This document shows, one piece after another, positions 1-9,683 of a stretch of 64,000 nucleotides of DNA (its first letter is position 1; the number at the start of each line of letters is the position of its first letter). Source of the stretch: Lepidodermella squamata (taxonomy: Eukaryota; Gastrotricha). The notes beneath the pieces are model-generated. The model did not search any database, had not been told where the DNA came from, and worked only from the letters and a program-made list of their open reading frames with translations. Made by a program: the position numbers and the translations under genes. The stretch covers positions 4,774,001 to 4,838,000 of the forward strand of contig JBLDXI010000024.1 of assembly GCA_047495785.1 (NCBI GenBank). The letters are read 5' to 3'.

Positions 1-433
1 TTTAATCGCGTGTTAACTAGTTTTTGCGAACTTCGAACGAATTGACAGCAGCTAAGAAACAAATCGAAAAAATTCCAAATTGGCGTACACTTTTCTGCAA
101 CTTATTTCCAGTGGCAGACACTTTCGAGTTACGAAAAAAAATCGGAGGACTGATGGATTAAGGTGACACAAAAGTTTCATGATGACGGATTGACGACTCA
201 ATGTGAGCGAAACGTTTTTTTCCTTCAGCTTTTTCACTTGACGTATATTATTTGATGACAGTGGTGAAAATCGTGAAAAGGCGAGCACAGGCACCCAAAT
301 TAGCGCCGACTTCAAACCATGAGCCCCCAACTGCGTGCCCGGCAATTTAGCAGCGGCGCCTCGCTTTATTGCCACCCGCGCCTCGACTCTCTTGCGCCGG
401 CCATATTATTTCCTCCTGTTTCACAACACCGGA
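1..433. other. No supported gene, left edge
   Basis: AT-rich sequence upstream of the first sushi-protease gene. An open frame continues upstream of the chosen start, but it carries no domain and the signal peptide begins only at the chosen Met, so this stretch is treated as 5' flank or 5' UTR. Confidence 0.5.
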
Positions 434-2302
434 ATGCCAGTGTCAGCTATGATTACAAAGAATCGCGTGATTATCCTTGTAAGTCTGATATCTTTCCACA
501 ATGGCATCCATGGTCAAGTAATCAGAAGTTCTCTGAATGAACCTCCGACCCCGGACCGTCGTTGTGTTATACCGAGGGTTGGTAATGGCAACCTTCTCAT
601 GAGGACGCGTGATGCGGCTCCTTTAGTGGTGATACCAGGCGAGTCAGTTCAAGCCGGCCGTTATCTCGACCTACGATGTGACGGCAGTCGTACGCCATTC
701 GGTGCAGCCAGATCGCTGTGTCTCGTGAGTGGGAGATGGAGACCACCACTGGGTACTTGCAACCCGGGTGGCAGAATCGATGACGACTATGATGTTTCAA
801 ATCTGAAGAAGCCAGTGACTACCACGAAGACGACAGCAAAACCTATAACGACCACACAGAATAAAATAGGAAAGTCTACGCCAGATTATTACGACTATGC
901 AGACGATAGAGCACTTAAGACGTCATCTGCTCCTACCACAAAACGGCCGTTGACCATACGAACGACCTTGAAAACAACCACAGTAGTAGAATACTATTAC
1001 GAGGATGAGACAACTGTCAAAACGACCCGTGCGCCTATTCGAAGTTCAAATTTAAGCACGGTTTGTGTACCTATAGATCTAGTTATACCTACTATCTTGT
1101 CTAAGGTCAAAATGATAACTTACTAAGCATTTTTTAAGAATTCAGCCAAAACTTAGTTAGCAAGTTTCAGAAACTGGTATGAAATTATTGTTTTCCTCTC
1201 AACTTTTAAGACGGCGAAAAAACCGTCAACAGCAGCCTCGAACGATTATTACGACTATTACGATAGCGACAAGATCAAACCTACCCCTCGCCCGCTACCT
1301 AGACCTGACCGCGTAACCAACAACTCAGTAAAACTTTGCCTTCTACCTTTCGCGTCGCTAATAATAATCCTGCTTCTAGGTAAATTGGGATTTGGCACCA
1401 CCAAGCGAATGTGGAGAGGCAACGGTATCTAATGTGATGCCATGGCTAACTAGGCTAGAGGTTTTTTACGATTCTATTTCATCGACCCGTTGCACCGGGG
1501 TACTGATCGACTCCAACTGGGTCCTTACGTCATCTCGATGCTTAAACGATGCTTCTCGCATTCAAGGGTTAGAAATTTGATGTCAGTCTATTATGGCTTA
1601 TTTCTCGATATTACAGAATTTTAGTTCAACTTGGCCAAAATGACTTTACCAATGGAAATTCATTTGGCGGTCAACAGCGGATAAGTGATGAGTTCTTCAT
1701 TCACCCTGCAGCTAGATCAGCGAGAGGGCCTTTGGATGTGTCGAACGCTGTTGCCCTTCTCAGGCTTAAACTGCCAGTAACTGTTTCTTCAACCGTTCGA
1801 CCGATTTGCCTCCCTGATCCAGCAAGTGAGAGATACGCCACGGATTTTGCTGGAGCAAAAGGCAATGGCGACTGCTCGACCGTGGGAACTGCTGGTTGGC
1901 CATCATCCTCGCCACAACGACTCGTCCTTCGTGATTTGACCAGCAGTTTCGGCAACACTTGCCGGCCTAGTGATGCTGCGCCGCCGTCTTCGCCCGTTTT
2001 ATCTTGGCAATTGGCTGATGAACCTTGTGTTCCATTTGAATCTCAGAATCTCGATGTTGCAGCTTGCCGTAATGACTCAGGCGCGCCTTTGCTTTGCCGG
2101 GCGACCAACAGCCGCCGGGTTTATGTCATCGGTATTTCCGCTTACGGCCTGGATTGCGGTGTAAGCCAGGTTCCGAAATCTTACGCTGAGGTCAGTCATA
2201 GTAAGTACCTAAGGGCCTACCTCATAATTTTATTTGTGATTTCAGGTCGAAGGAATCGCTGCATGGCTTGCTTCATTGAAACGGCAGCTCAGCAAACCAT
2301 AG
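434..2302 (+). CDS. Secreted sushi (CCP) plus trypsin-like protease homologue, catalytic residues degenerate
   Basis: Proposed exons are 434-1060, 1211-1312, 1380-1567, 1617-2190 and 2246-2302; all phases agree, giving about 515 aa. The start gives an N-terminal hydrophobic signal. A sushi module with four Cys (RRC, LRC, LC, TC) follows the sequence PTPDRRC, then a Thr-rich linker with acidic tyrosine clusters (DYYDY, EYYYED, DYYDYYD), then an S1 chymotrypsin-fold domain. In that domain the catalytic His motif reads WVLTSSRC instead of TAAHC (His to Arg), the Asp motif reads NAVALL instead of NDIALL, and the Ser motif NDSGAP keeps Ser. It is therefore most likely a non-proteolytic serine protease homologue acting extracellularly as a binding or cofactor protein. 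A strong GTAAGT at 478 could mark an extra early intron. The paralogue at 10.7 kb shares the domain order. The exon 1 donor (GTTTGT) is the least certain junction. Confidence 0.8.
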
Positions 2303-2411
2303 AATATGTGATTGCATGTGAACGTTAGAAAGAAAAAACATCCATGTTATGTTTTGCGTTTTTATCACCATAAAATGCTTAAGATACTTGAAGCGGGCTT
2401 CTTATCAGCAA

Positions 2412-2495
2412 GTCAGGATGGCCGAGCGGTCTAAGGCGCCAGACTCAAGATCTGGTCCTCGAAAGAGGGCGTGGGTTCGAACCCCACTTCTGACA
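2412..2495 (+). tRNA. tRNA-Leu (CAA)
   Basis: 84 nt with a class II long variable arm. The anticodon loop CTCAAGA gives CAA, the GTCAGGA acceptor pairs with TTCTGAC, and no intron is present. A T-run follows within 10 nt as a Pol III terminator. Confidence 0.95.
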
Positions 2496-2585
2496 CTATT
2501 TTTCGCATCCTTGGACTTATTTCCGATTCATATCGTCAGTATTATGGCTATTACTTGTCGAACGTTTACGCGAAAAAGTGCCAAC

Positions 2586-2657
2586 TGGAGGCATCGGGGA
2601 TTGAACCCGAGACCTTCACAATGCGAATGAGACGCTCTACCACTGAGCTATGCCCCC
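2586..2657 (-). tRNA. tRNA-Ala (CGC)
   Basis: 72 nt cloverleaf with anticodon loop TTCGCAT. The acceptor stem has G3 opposite U70, the alanine identity element, which settles the call even though the body also resembles tRNA-Cys. The anticodon stem has one T-T mismatch. Confidence 0.9.
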
Positions 2658-2755
2658 TAGGCTAGTGCAAGAAAAGGTTTGAATGGTAACAAATATTATG
2701 ATCGCAAGTTTCGAGCTGTTGAATTCCAGCTATATTTGTTTAAAAAAACTGATCA

Positions 2756-2827
2756 AGGTCCCATCGAGAATCGAACTCGAGTCGCTGGATTCAGAGTCCA
2801 GAGTGCTAACCGCTACACCATGGGACC
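2756..2827 (-). tRNA. tRNA-Gln (CTG)
   Basis: 72 nt; anticodon loop CTCTGAA, acceptor GGTCCCA paired with TGGGACC, discriminator T. A T-run downstream on the minus strand terminates it. Confidence 0.95.
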
Positions 2828-2916
2828 TCTCGAACGCTGGTTTTGGGAAGGACAGCTTTATAATCTCGTCACTAGCAATGCGTTTGCTGCTTTCAAACGT
2901 GTGAGCTAAAAACGTG

Positions 2917-2988
2917 TGCGTCAGCCGGGAGTCGAACCCGGATCGGCTGCTTGGAAGGCAACCATGCTGACCGTTACACCACTGACGC
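2917..2988 (-). tRNA. tRNA-Gly (TCC)
   Basis: 72 nt; anticodon loop CTTCCAA, acceptor GCGTCAG paired with CTGACGC, intact T arm, downstream T-run. Confidence 0.95.
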
Positions 2989-3047
2989 CTGATGAAAGCG
3001 AGGACTGTTCTGGAGACTAATTGCAGAACTGAATTTCAGTCGTTATA

Positions 3048-3547
3048 CAGGGTCTGGCAGAAGTTTGGAATAATGTTTTTTAAGGATAACTGACGAAATA
3101 AAGCAACAGTTACTTTGATATGGCAATAAACGGCTTGCCCATATCATGGCGAGTCTGCCGTGGATCGCACCCTTGAAAATAGGGCGTGGGAAATGTGTAA
3201 CCCTTCGGAACTCCCATCCTAATTTCGGCAGCAATATGGCCTAATTATTGGCAATCAAGGGAGCGTCTAAAAAGTAGATATTAAATTCAAAATCTTAACT
3301 ATAGATTATCCCTTGAAAGCTCATCTTCAAAGCATTTCGCTAATTCCAGGATTGCCAGACCCTTCGAATTGGAAATAAGGGCGGGGTTTGTGAGCTGTTT
3401 CATGAAGGTTTCCCCACCCATTTAAACCCCATAAGGTTCACGAATTCCGAATATCGAAATAAACGGCAAAAAGAATAATTTTTCCCTTATTTAATGCAAG
3501 TTAAAATACAGCCCATTAAAATTATTCCAAACTTCTGCCAGACCCTG
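3048..3547. mobile_element. 500 bp inverted-repeat element (MITE) with TA target duplication
   Basis: Arms 3048-3075 and 3520-3547 are inverted copies beginning CAGGGTCTGGCAGAAGTT, with TA directly outside each end (3046-3047, 3548-3549). The TA target and the terminal motif fit a non-autonomous Tc1/mariner-type element. No transposase frame is seen inside. It sits between tRNA-Gly and tRNA-Ser. Confidence 0.85.
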
Positions 3548-3565
3548 TATTGCAAAAACAACTGT

Positions 3566-3647
3566 CGTCGCCAGTAGGATTTGAACCTACGCGCGGAGAC
3601 CGCATCTGATTTCTAGTCAGACCCCTTAACCACTCGGGCATAGCGAC
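3566..3647 (-). tRNA. tRNA-Ser (AGA)
   Basis: 82 nt class II tRNA; anticodon loop CTAGAAA, long variable arm, discriminator G, acceptor GTCGCTA paired with TGGCGAC. Confidence 0.93.
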
Positions 3648-3811
3648 TTGAGTGCTCATTCAGCAGTTTCAGGAACGATACACCCTGATTGACGTCGCTG
3701 GCTAGTTCAAGTTTGATATTGGCAACAGGTAATTAACCTACTTTGTGGCGACGCTCTACTGGCTTTGCAAAATGCCGTCTGCACGATATCAGCAATCTAT
3801 TCCACCATCTC

Positions 3812-3895
3812 GTCAGGATGGCCGAGCGGTCCAAGGCGCTGCGTTCAGGTCGCAGTCAGTTTCTACTGGCGTGGGTTCGAATCCCACTTCTGACA
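3812..3895 (+). tRNA. tRNA-Leu (CAG)
   Basis: 84 nt class II tRNA; anticodon loop TTCAGGT flanked by CTGCG/CGCAG. A sequence-identical gene body lies at 10129-10212. Confidence 0.95.
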
Positions 3896-3970
3896 TGCAT
3901 TTTATGCTTTTTCCTCTGCTACGACGCAGTACGTATCACGATCCACGATTTGATGCTAAATCAACATCAT

Positions 3971-4043
3971 GGGGTTGTGGCGCAATGGACAACGCGTCTG
4001 ACTACGGATCAGAAGATTCCAGGTTCGACTCCTGGCAGCCTCG
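3971..4043 (+). tRNA. tRNA-Arg (ACG)
   Basis: 73 nt; anticodon loop CTACGGA, stem TCTGA/TCAGA, acceptor GGGGTTG paired with CAGCCTC through two G-U pairs, discriminator G. Confidence 0.93.
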
Positions 4044-4133
4044 AATGTTTTTGCACACTCTCTGTCTCTGACTCGTGTCGCATGCCTGCTTTTGGCCTTT
4101 GAACCTGCCCCAGTCACCAGCTATGTCGGCTAA

Positions 4134-4206
4134 GCCCGGTTAGCTCAGTCGGTAGAGCATGGGACTCTTAATCCCAGGGTCGTGGGTTCGAGCCCCACAT
4201 CGGGCG
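4134..4206 (+). tRNA. tRNA-Lys (CTT)
   Basis: 73 nt; anticodon loop CTCTTAA, acceptor GCCCGGT paired with ATCGGGC, discriminator G, T-run shortly downstream. Confidence 0.96.
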
Positions 4207-4280
4207 GCAATCAACATTTTTGCACGTTGTATTACTGAATAAATTTGCTTGAAATCCACATGCCGCATGTAAAAAGCTGA

Positions 4281-4352
4281 CTCCTTGGCAGGGAATCGAA
4301 CCCTGGTCTCCCGCGTGACAGGCGGGGATACTAACCACTATACTACCAAGGA
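4281..4352 (-). tRNA. tRNA-Asp (GTC)
   Basis: 72 nt; anticodon GTC, acceptor TCCTTGG paired with CCAAGGA, discriminator G. A matching copy lies on the plus strand at 16218-16289. Confidence 0.96.
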
Positions 4353-4453
4353 TTTTGGTGAAATGGAGTCTGTTGGCAGTGCTTTGGAATTTCAGCGCTC
4401 CATTGTTCGCCTGGTGCTGCTCATCTAAGCTTTCATGCAAAAACAGGGTCGCT

Positions 4454-4524
4454 TGCATCGGCCGGGAATCGAACCCGGGCCTCCCGCGTGGCAGGCGAGA
4501 ATTCTACCACTGAACCACCGATGC
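4454..4524 (-). tRNA. tRNA-Gly (GCC)
   Basis: 71 nt; anticodon GCC within loop CTGCCAC, acceptor GCATCGG paired with CCGATGC, discriminator A. Confidence 0.96.
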
Positions 4525-4610
4525 CGCTATGATAGCATTACTTGCCGAAGGCTATTTATTGCATGCACCTTTTGTAATGCCGCCGATTCGGCTATTATAT
4601 CAAAAAGCTT

Positions 4611-4682
4611 GGGCCCGTCCGGGATTTGAACCCGAGACCTCTCGCACCCAAAGCGAGAATCATACCCCTAGACCAACGGGCC
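4611..4682 (-). tRNA. tRNA-Pro (TGG)
   Basis: 72 nt; anticodon loop TTTGGGT, stem CTCGC/GCGAG, acceptor GGCCCGT paired with ACGGGCC, discriminator C as in eukaryotic Pro tRNAs. Confidence 0.95.
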
Positions 4683-4759
4683 TGATGCAAGATGGCAAAG
4701 CTTCTTCGAGGCTCGAAAATAACCGATTTTGCGTGCTTACCAGCTGAAAAAGTCATCGA

Positions 4760-4845
4760 TCCCGCGAGGCGGACTTGAACCACCGACCTAAGGATAGCTG
4801 CGTTGCATCTACAGTCCTCCGCTCTACCAGCTGAGCTATCGCGGG
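4760..4845 (-). tRNA. tRNA-Tyr (GTA) with a 13 nt intron
   Basis: 86 nt gene. The intron occupies 4796-4808, one base 3' of the anticodon, the usual position in eukaryotic tRNA-Tyr. Removing it leaves the loop CTGTAGA on the stem GAGGA/TCCTT (one G-T pair). Acceptor CCCGCGA, discriminator A. Confidence 0.95.
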
Positions 4846-5026
4846 TCGAGTGAGGGATGACGTTATGTTAATCTGGTGTATCACAAAAGCTTGTCGGCTG
4901 CAAAGACTGTAAAGTATAAAATCGCGTCCGCTACTCTAATGACTACACATCGAACTGGACCCAAGTACGCAGTCCTTGGCCAAACTTTGTTAAGCCTTAG
5001 CCTCCTGCTAGTTCTGCCTGCTGTGA

Positions 5027-5043
5027 GCTTCTGTGGCGCAATT

Positions 5044-5083
<40 letters not shown>

Positions 5084-5100
5084 GAGCCCACCCAGGAGCG
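5027..5100 (+). tRNA. tRNA-Asn (GTT)
   Basis: 74 nt; anticodon loop CTGTTAA, acceptor GCTTCTG paired with CAGGAGC through one T-G pair, discriminator G, T-run immediately after. Confidence 0.95.
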
Positions 5101-5141
5101 CAATTTTTTAATCAAACGATAATAGCCTGCACCGAGCTAAC

Positions 5142-5177
5142 GAACCGTTGGTCTAGGGGTATGATTCTCGCTTCGGA
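5142..5177 (+). pseudogene. tRNA-Pro (CGG) 5' half fragment
   Basis: The sequence CCGTTGGTCTAGGGGTATGA and the following anticodon arm match the 5' half of tRNA-Pro at 4611-4682, but the anticodon reads CGG and similarity stops right after it, running into an A-rich tract. The 3' half is missing and the acceptor strand is altered, so it cannot fold as a tRNA. It may be a truncated copy of a Pro-CGG gene. Confidence 0.75.
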
Positions 5178-5443
5178 AACAAAAAAAACCAAAAGGCAAA
5201 CTTTGAACTGCCGATAAATCTAATTAATATTTTGCGAATTGCTGCAACACTTTACTGTTGATTCAGCACATCCTCCCACTCTGAGTTGCAATACGATTTC
5301 AATTTAAGCAGTGACGGATTGATGGAAAAAGTCGCTTTACTCGATATGATATGACGTGCCGCTGCGTTCCACTAACGAGAATGGCGAAAAGCATCAACGA
5401 ACAGGCTCAACGTTTCCTGTTTTATTCATCTTTATTCTAAAAC

Positions 5444-6643
5444 ATGAGGTTTTTGGAATTCCTAATCTTTGCTATTATTCAGTTATTCACCGAGTGCAAA
5501 AACTTCGAAAGTTTTGCGTCAGAGCACAGGATGACGGTCGACTTGCTGACGAGATGTCCACAGTTTTCCCGCGAGTCCCCCAGTGCAAGCTGCTATGAAA
5601 GGGGAACGGCAGAGGAAATCGCGGAGGCAACAGAGTGTCGAGAAACGGAAGTTGACCTTCATTATTATCCCATTCGCTTAGTCGAAGTAAGTGATGTATG
5701 GGAGACAATCAAAGTTTCAGCAACTATCAGGCTCGTCTGGAGTTCTCCTTGTGCTAACGTGAGTAAGCAAGACCACGGAGCAGTTTTCTACCCCGAGGAA
5801 TCCCAGTTCTGGAATCCCAGCATACACCTTGACCATGGGATAGAAAACGCAGGGCTGCAAGGTTTTTCAACTCAGCTAACTGCTCTTATCCGCGAGGAAT
5901 CGGTGCAATTCTCGAAAACAATAACTGGGATGCTATTAACATCTTGCATATCAGACATGAGCCGTTTCCCTTTCGACAGCAGAAATTGCTTGATCGCTTT
6001 CCGGACTAGAAATTCTGAAGCACTTGAAGACTTCAAGAGGTCTTTTTTGGATAACAATTTCAAGGCTCAAAAGCGCAGCTGTTGGGTTGTTGAAGATATA
6101 GTATCAACGTTTGTTAAGCATAGGAAGGAAATGAATTCATATCCAGCATTCCTCTATAAAATACGTCGTGACCCTACATTCTACGTCCGGTTCCTCATGG
6201 CTCCTTGTGCTGTGCTGACCAGCTTTAATCTGATTTCTCTGGCAATGCATTCCTCCATGCCGCACCGGCCTGCATTTTCTATCGCGCTAGTTCTATCTCT
6301 GACTGTTTTACAGGTCGAAGTTAATGCCAGGACCCCGCAATCATCGCAGCCGATACTGCTATCGTCTTACATAAAATACTGCCAGCTGCTGTCCTGCATA
6401 ATAGGGCTATACGCTCTGGCATCTTTCAGCCTGGTGAAAACTTATAAGCAACGGTTTTTGGCGAATGTGCTTCACTTTCGCGGGCTAAAAATATCTTTGA
6501 ATCGCGCACTTGACATCATTGTTCTGTTAGCAAGTTCAACATGGTTCTCCTACGTTCACTTTTCTGTGTTTCATATGCATGACCTATTCGCTTTTTCGCA
6601 TATTCACCGGGCGAATTCTTCAACTATAAAAGCCGCGCTCTAA
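5444..6643 (+). CDS. Cys-loop ligand-gated ion channel subunit, intronless, divergent pore
   Basis: 399 aa in one uninterrupted frame with an N-terminal signal peptide. The extracellular part carries the exact Cys-loop spacing, two Cys separated by 13 residues around the core FPFD. Four hydrophobic segments follow: M1 near FYVRFLMAPCAVL, M2 near PHRPAFSIALVLSLTVLQV, M3, a short linker of about 25 residues, and M4, then a short tail. The family forms pentameric channels opened by extracellular ligands. The -1' pore residue, which in the other receptors here is Asp, is His, so charge selectivity is hard to predict and the subunit may serve in heteromers. No vicinal-Cys nicotinic alpha signature is present. 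The next gene has the same length and build, suggesting tandem duplication or a retrocopy origin. The ligand is unknown. Confidence 0.9.
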   Translation: MRFLEFLIFAIIQLFTECKNFESFASEHRMTVDLLTRCPQFSRESPSASCYERGTAEEIAEATECRETEVDLHYYPIRLVEVSDVWETIKVSATIRLVWSSPCANVSKQDHGAVFYPEESQFWNPSIHLDHGIENAGLQGFSTQLTALIREESVQFSKTITGMLLTSCISDMSRFPFDSRNCLIAFRTRNSEALEDFKRSFLDNNFKAQKRSCWVVEDIVSTFVKHRKEMNSYPAFLYKIRRDPTFYVRFLMAPCAVLTSFNLISLAMHSSMPHRPAFSIALVLSLTVLQVEVNARTPQSSQPILLSSYIKYCQLLSCIIGLYALASFSLVKTYKQRFLANVLHFRGLKISLNRALDIIVLLASSTWFSYVHFSVFHMHDLFAFSHIHRANSSTIKAAL

Positions 6644-7361
6644 ATAAACACCGCACCTGATTAATTGCCACAAAATCATATTTTCACCTGGCGAAATGAA
6701 GCCCAAACCCGAATAAATTGCGCGCGATCGTCATTTTGCCCAAATCTTGAGAACCTAAAACTTGATTGCTCATAATGAGTCCCTAGTAGATATGGAGCCA
6801 ATTTAAAGTCTTAATGCACTCTCACCGAAAAGACGGCTTACAGCGAAATGAAAAAAATGAATAAAGGCGCCTCAGCCTGAGGTGTTTAGTATGCGATTAT
6901 TATGACTAAACTGGGCAAATAAGACCGAACCTAATCCGCCGATTCTATAAATTAGACACCTCCATGATTAGACACTTTTTATCGGCGACAAAGCGCAAAG
7001 ACTTTTTTGCTCGGAGCCAGGGACCGGCATTCTATTGCGATTGTAATCCCTAGCTCGAGGGTCCCATTTCGCACTCATTTCATTAGAATTGAGTCCAATT
7101 CCTTCCAATGATTACAAGTTTTCTCTTTATTTTTCTCTTTATTTTATGTTTCTAATTCTAACAGCATTAATTTCGCTCTATGGATTCCCTCCGAAATTTT
7201 ACATTTCCTACTTCAAACGCTCCAGGCCTGATTCGTTAAATATTAAAATTGGGGCGTAGCCGAATATTTTTTGGTAAATAAAAAAAGTGAGGCGCCAATT
7301 TTTAATAAACTAGGATATTGCGATTCGCTCAGACACAATTTCCTGCATAAGAAGCATAAAC
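6644..7361. other. Intergenic, nothing recognised
   Basis: AT-rich spacer between the two short channel genes. I see no RNA gene, repeat pair or coding frame with a domain. Confidence 0.5.
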
Positions 7362-8561
7362 ATGAAATCTTATTTCTACTCAAAAATGGAAACGATGTTA
7401 TTGATAGCTACCTTTCAAGCCTTTTTCCTTCATTGTTTTGCTATCAGGACTCTGTCGACTCGTTCATACGCTCTTGTCTCGCGATGCACAGCATTTTCTC
7501 CAGAAGAATACGCTCCTGCTTGTGCTTCAAATAGCTCGACAGACGAAAGACCTTGCAGCCATAACAATATAGAGATTTATTTCCGCGCTGAGACATTTAT
7601 CGGCGTCGAGGAATTATCGCTGCCGTCATTCAAACTATATGGGTCACTTTATTTGAAATGGCAAGCATACTGTTCGAACATGCCTAAAATACTCCCCAAA
7701 ACTCAAATCGAGGAGTCATGGGTATGGAAGCCGAGAATCTTTCACAAAAATGCCGTCGATAACGTCGGCATGGTAGGCGCCATCTCCAGCTTCGAAATTT
7801 TCCCCCGCACCTCAATTTCAAATGCTGGATTTCTTTGGACCATATCTCATCTCTTTGTATCGAAGTGTCAAATGGACATGTCGCTGTTTCCTTTCGACCA
7901 ACACATTTGTGACGTTTCTATAGCGCTTATCAGCATGGGAAGTGGAACGCAACTGTATCCATTAATGATCAATACAAAGCAGCAGATTTCTTTAAACTTT
8001 GACAACTCGGAAAGACTTTGGCATCAATTCGCACCAGTAAAAGTAAAAAATACGACTAGTCATGTGCAATTCCGGTTCACGTTTGCTCGTCGCTACTGGT
8101 ATCATGTATGGTGCTATCTTATTCCTACTGGAGTTCTGACCGTGTTCGGCCTTGGTTCCCTTCTAATTCATCCCACACTAGCGGATCGACCTTCCTATTC
8201 TGTGACCATTCTTCTAGCGCTAACTTTCATGCAAATACAGATGGGCAACGAGCTGCCAAAGAAGCCTAATTCAACTCTGCTCGGTAATTATATCATGGCA
8301 TGCGAGCTGATATCAGGGCTCCTTACAATGTATAACCTTGCAAGTTGTGGATTAGCTAAAGCATATAAATCCCATTTCGCTTCACCATATCTTCAAGTTG
8401 GCGAATTCTCGATTACTTACGGTAGATTTTATGATTTTATTGCTTTCTGTATTTCTGCTCTGCTGATTTTGCTTGCTTGCATTTATGTCTTTATCGTTTC
8501 AAAAAGTGTTCTGTTTGAGTTGGAAGAAAATATTATGAATCATGATATAAATAATTATTAA
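7362..8561 (+). CDS. Cys-loop ligand-gated ion channel subunit, intronless
   Basis: 399 aa, single exon, signal peptide over roughly residues 1-28 (a second Met at residue 9 could also serve as start). The Cys-loop has 13 residues between the cysteines around FPFDQ. M2 reads ADRPSYSVTILLALTFMQIQ, with Asp at -1', Arg at 0' and Leu at 9', the pattern of the LamG-fused receptors further along. By analogy with the Glu ring of nicotinic channels this predicts a cation pore. The M3-M4 linker is only about 25 residues, lacking the long cytoplasmic loop usual in animal receptors. It lies in tandem with the preceding receptor, same strand and same length. Protein identity between the two is moderate, so the duplication is old. 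Confidence 0.9.
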   Translation: MKSYFYSKMETMLLIATFQAFFLHCFAIRTLSTRSYALVSRCTAFSPEEYAPACASNSSTDERPCSHNNIEIYFRAETFIGVEELSLPSFKLYGSLYLKWQAYCSNMPKILPKTQIEESWVWKPRIFHKNAVDNVGMVGAISSFEIFPRTSISNAGFLWTISHLFVSKCQMDMSLFPFDQHICDVSIALISMGSGTQLYPLMINTKQQISLNFDNSERLWHQFAPVKVKNTTSHVQFRFTFARRYWYHVWCYLIPTGVLTVFGLGSLLIHPTLADRPSYSVTILLALTFMQIQMGNELPKKPNSTLLGNYIMACELISGLLTMYNLASCGLAKAYKSHFASPYLQVGEFSITYGRFYDFIAFCISALLILLACIYVFIVSKSVLFELEENIMNHDINNY

Positions 8562-8668
8562 TAGGTGAGATAATGAAGGTTATGTTTTTCGCAGAAAAGT
8601 TGAAATTTTTGGAAATTTCGGAGCTTGACGCATGAAGTACAGCGTAAACAAGATTCAAGATTTAGTCA

Positions 8669-9273
8669 TGGGGGTTATTTTCGAAGCTGCCTTTATGATA
8701 AAGTCAACTCTATCGATGAAGTCGGCTTTATCTCCTAAAGTCGACTTTAGCTGAAGATAGCTGATCTCAGCTGGTTTATATGATAGACATAGAGCTAGCT
8801 TTATCCACAACGTGATTTTCGAAGATAAAGCCGACTTAATTATTGAAAAATCGTCTTTATCCTGCATATAGGTATGTACTAGAGCCGATAAAGACGACCA
8901 TCCTCGTCTTTATCGCCTTAAAGTCGGCTTTATCGGCATATTTTTGTCCCCAGACGAGTGATTTGACCCTAAAAGCTCTTTTGTGCGACGACCTTTTTTA
9001 TGATTTGCCACAACAAAAAGGCTAGCAAAAAGTAGGTCATGGCTAATGATGAGCGATTTATGTTACCGTCATTCATTAATTTCTACTTTCTACGAAATAG
9101 CATGGCAAAAATGGCTTTACGCAATAAAGTCGACTTTAGCAAAAGACGACTTCGAAAATGCTCCGCCTTAAAGTTGACTAACAGTAATGTCGGCTTTATC
9201 GTCTGTAGATAAAGTCGACATTATGGGATAAAGTTAACTTTATCGATAAAGACGGCTTCGAAAATAACCCTCA
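8669..9273. mobile_element. 605 bp foldback element with internal AAAGTCGACTTTA palindromes
   Basis: The ends are inverted copies of about 45 bp beginning TG(G/A)GGGTTATTTTCGAAG. The interior is a mosaic of degenerate palindromic units of the type AAAGTCGACTTTA or AAAGTCGGCTTTA in both orientations, so the element can form many hairpins. No coding frame. The right end abuts tRNA cassette copy B. No convincing target duplication was seen. Confidence 0.8.
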
Positions 9274-9350
9274 ATGCTCAAAGCACTATTTCCGATTCAT
9301 ATCATCCGAATCATATTACTTCTCAACATTTACGCGAAAAAAGTGCCAAC

Positions 9351-9422
9351 TGGAGGCATCGGGGATTGAACCCGAGACCTTCACAATGCGAATGAGACGC
9401 TCTACCACTGAGCTATGCCCCC
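9351..9422 (-). tRNA. tRNA-Ala (CGC), copy B
   Basis: 72 nt, the same sequence as the gene at 2586-2657, including the G3-U70 pair. Confidence 0.9.
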
Positions 9423-9522
9423 TAGGCTAGTGAAAGAAAAGGTTAGAATGGTAACAAATATTATGATCGAAAGTTTCCATCAGTTGAGAGTGAGCTGAAA
9501 GTTTGTTTGAAAAAACTGATCA

Positions 9523-9594
9523 AGGTCCCATCGAGAATCGAACTCGAGTCGCTGGATTCAGAGTCCAAAGTGCTAACCGCTACACCATGGGACC
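9523..9594 (-). tRNA. tRNA-Gln (CTG), copy B
   Basis: 72 nt. One change from copy A at the base of the anticodon stem turns a C-G pair into a T-G wobble; otherwise intact. Confidence 0.85.
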
Positions 9595-9683
9595 TCTCGA
9601 ACGCTGCTTTTGGGAAGGACAGCTTTATAATCTCGTCACTAGCAATGCGTTTGCTGCTCTCAAACGTGTGAGCTAAAAACGTG

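Larger units (their letters stand above)
2412..2988. repeat. tRNA cassette copy A (Leu-CAA, Ala-CGC, Gln-CTG, Gly-TCC)
   Basis: Four tRNA genes plus their spacers recur almost unchanged at 16797-17377, in truncated form at 9280-9753, and as an inverted fragment at 40755-40965. Spacers match as well as genes (for example the stretch after Leu and the one between Ala and Gln), so this is segmental duplication and not just tRNA similarity. Confidence 0.9.

Noticed and set aside
2586-2657. Reading this tRNA as Cys because of its GGGGGCATAGCTCAGTGG body
   Set aside because: The anticodon is CGC and the acceptor has G3-U70, both specific to alanine.
8690-9270. CRISPR-like array of AAAGTCG repeats
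   Set aside because: Units are degenerate, palindromic, in both orientations and irregularly spaced within an inverted-repeat element in a eukaryotic genome.
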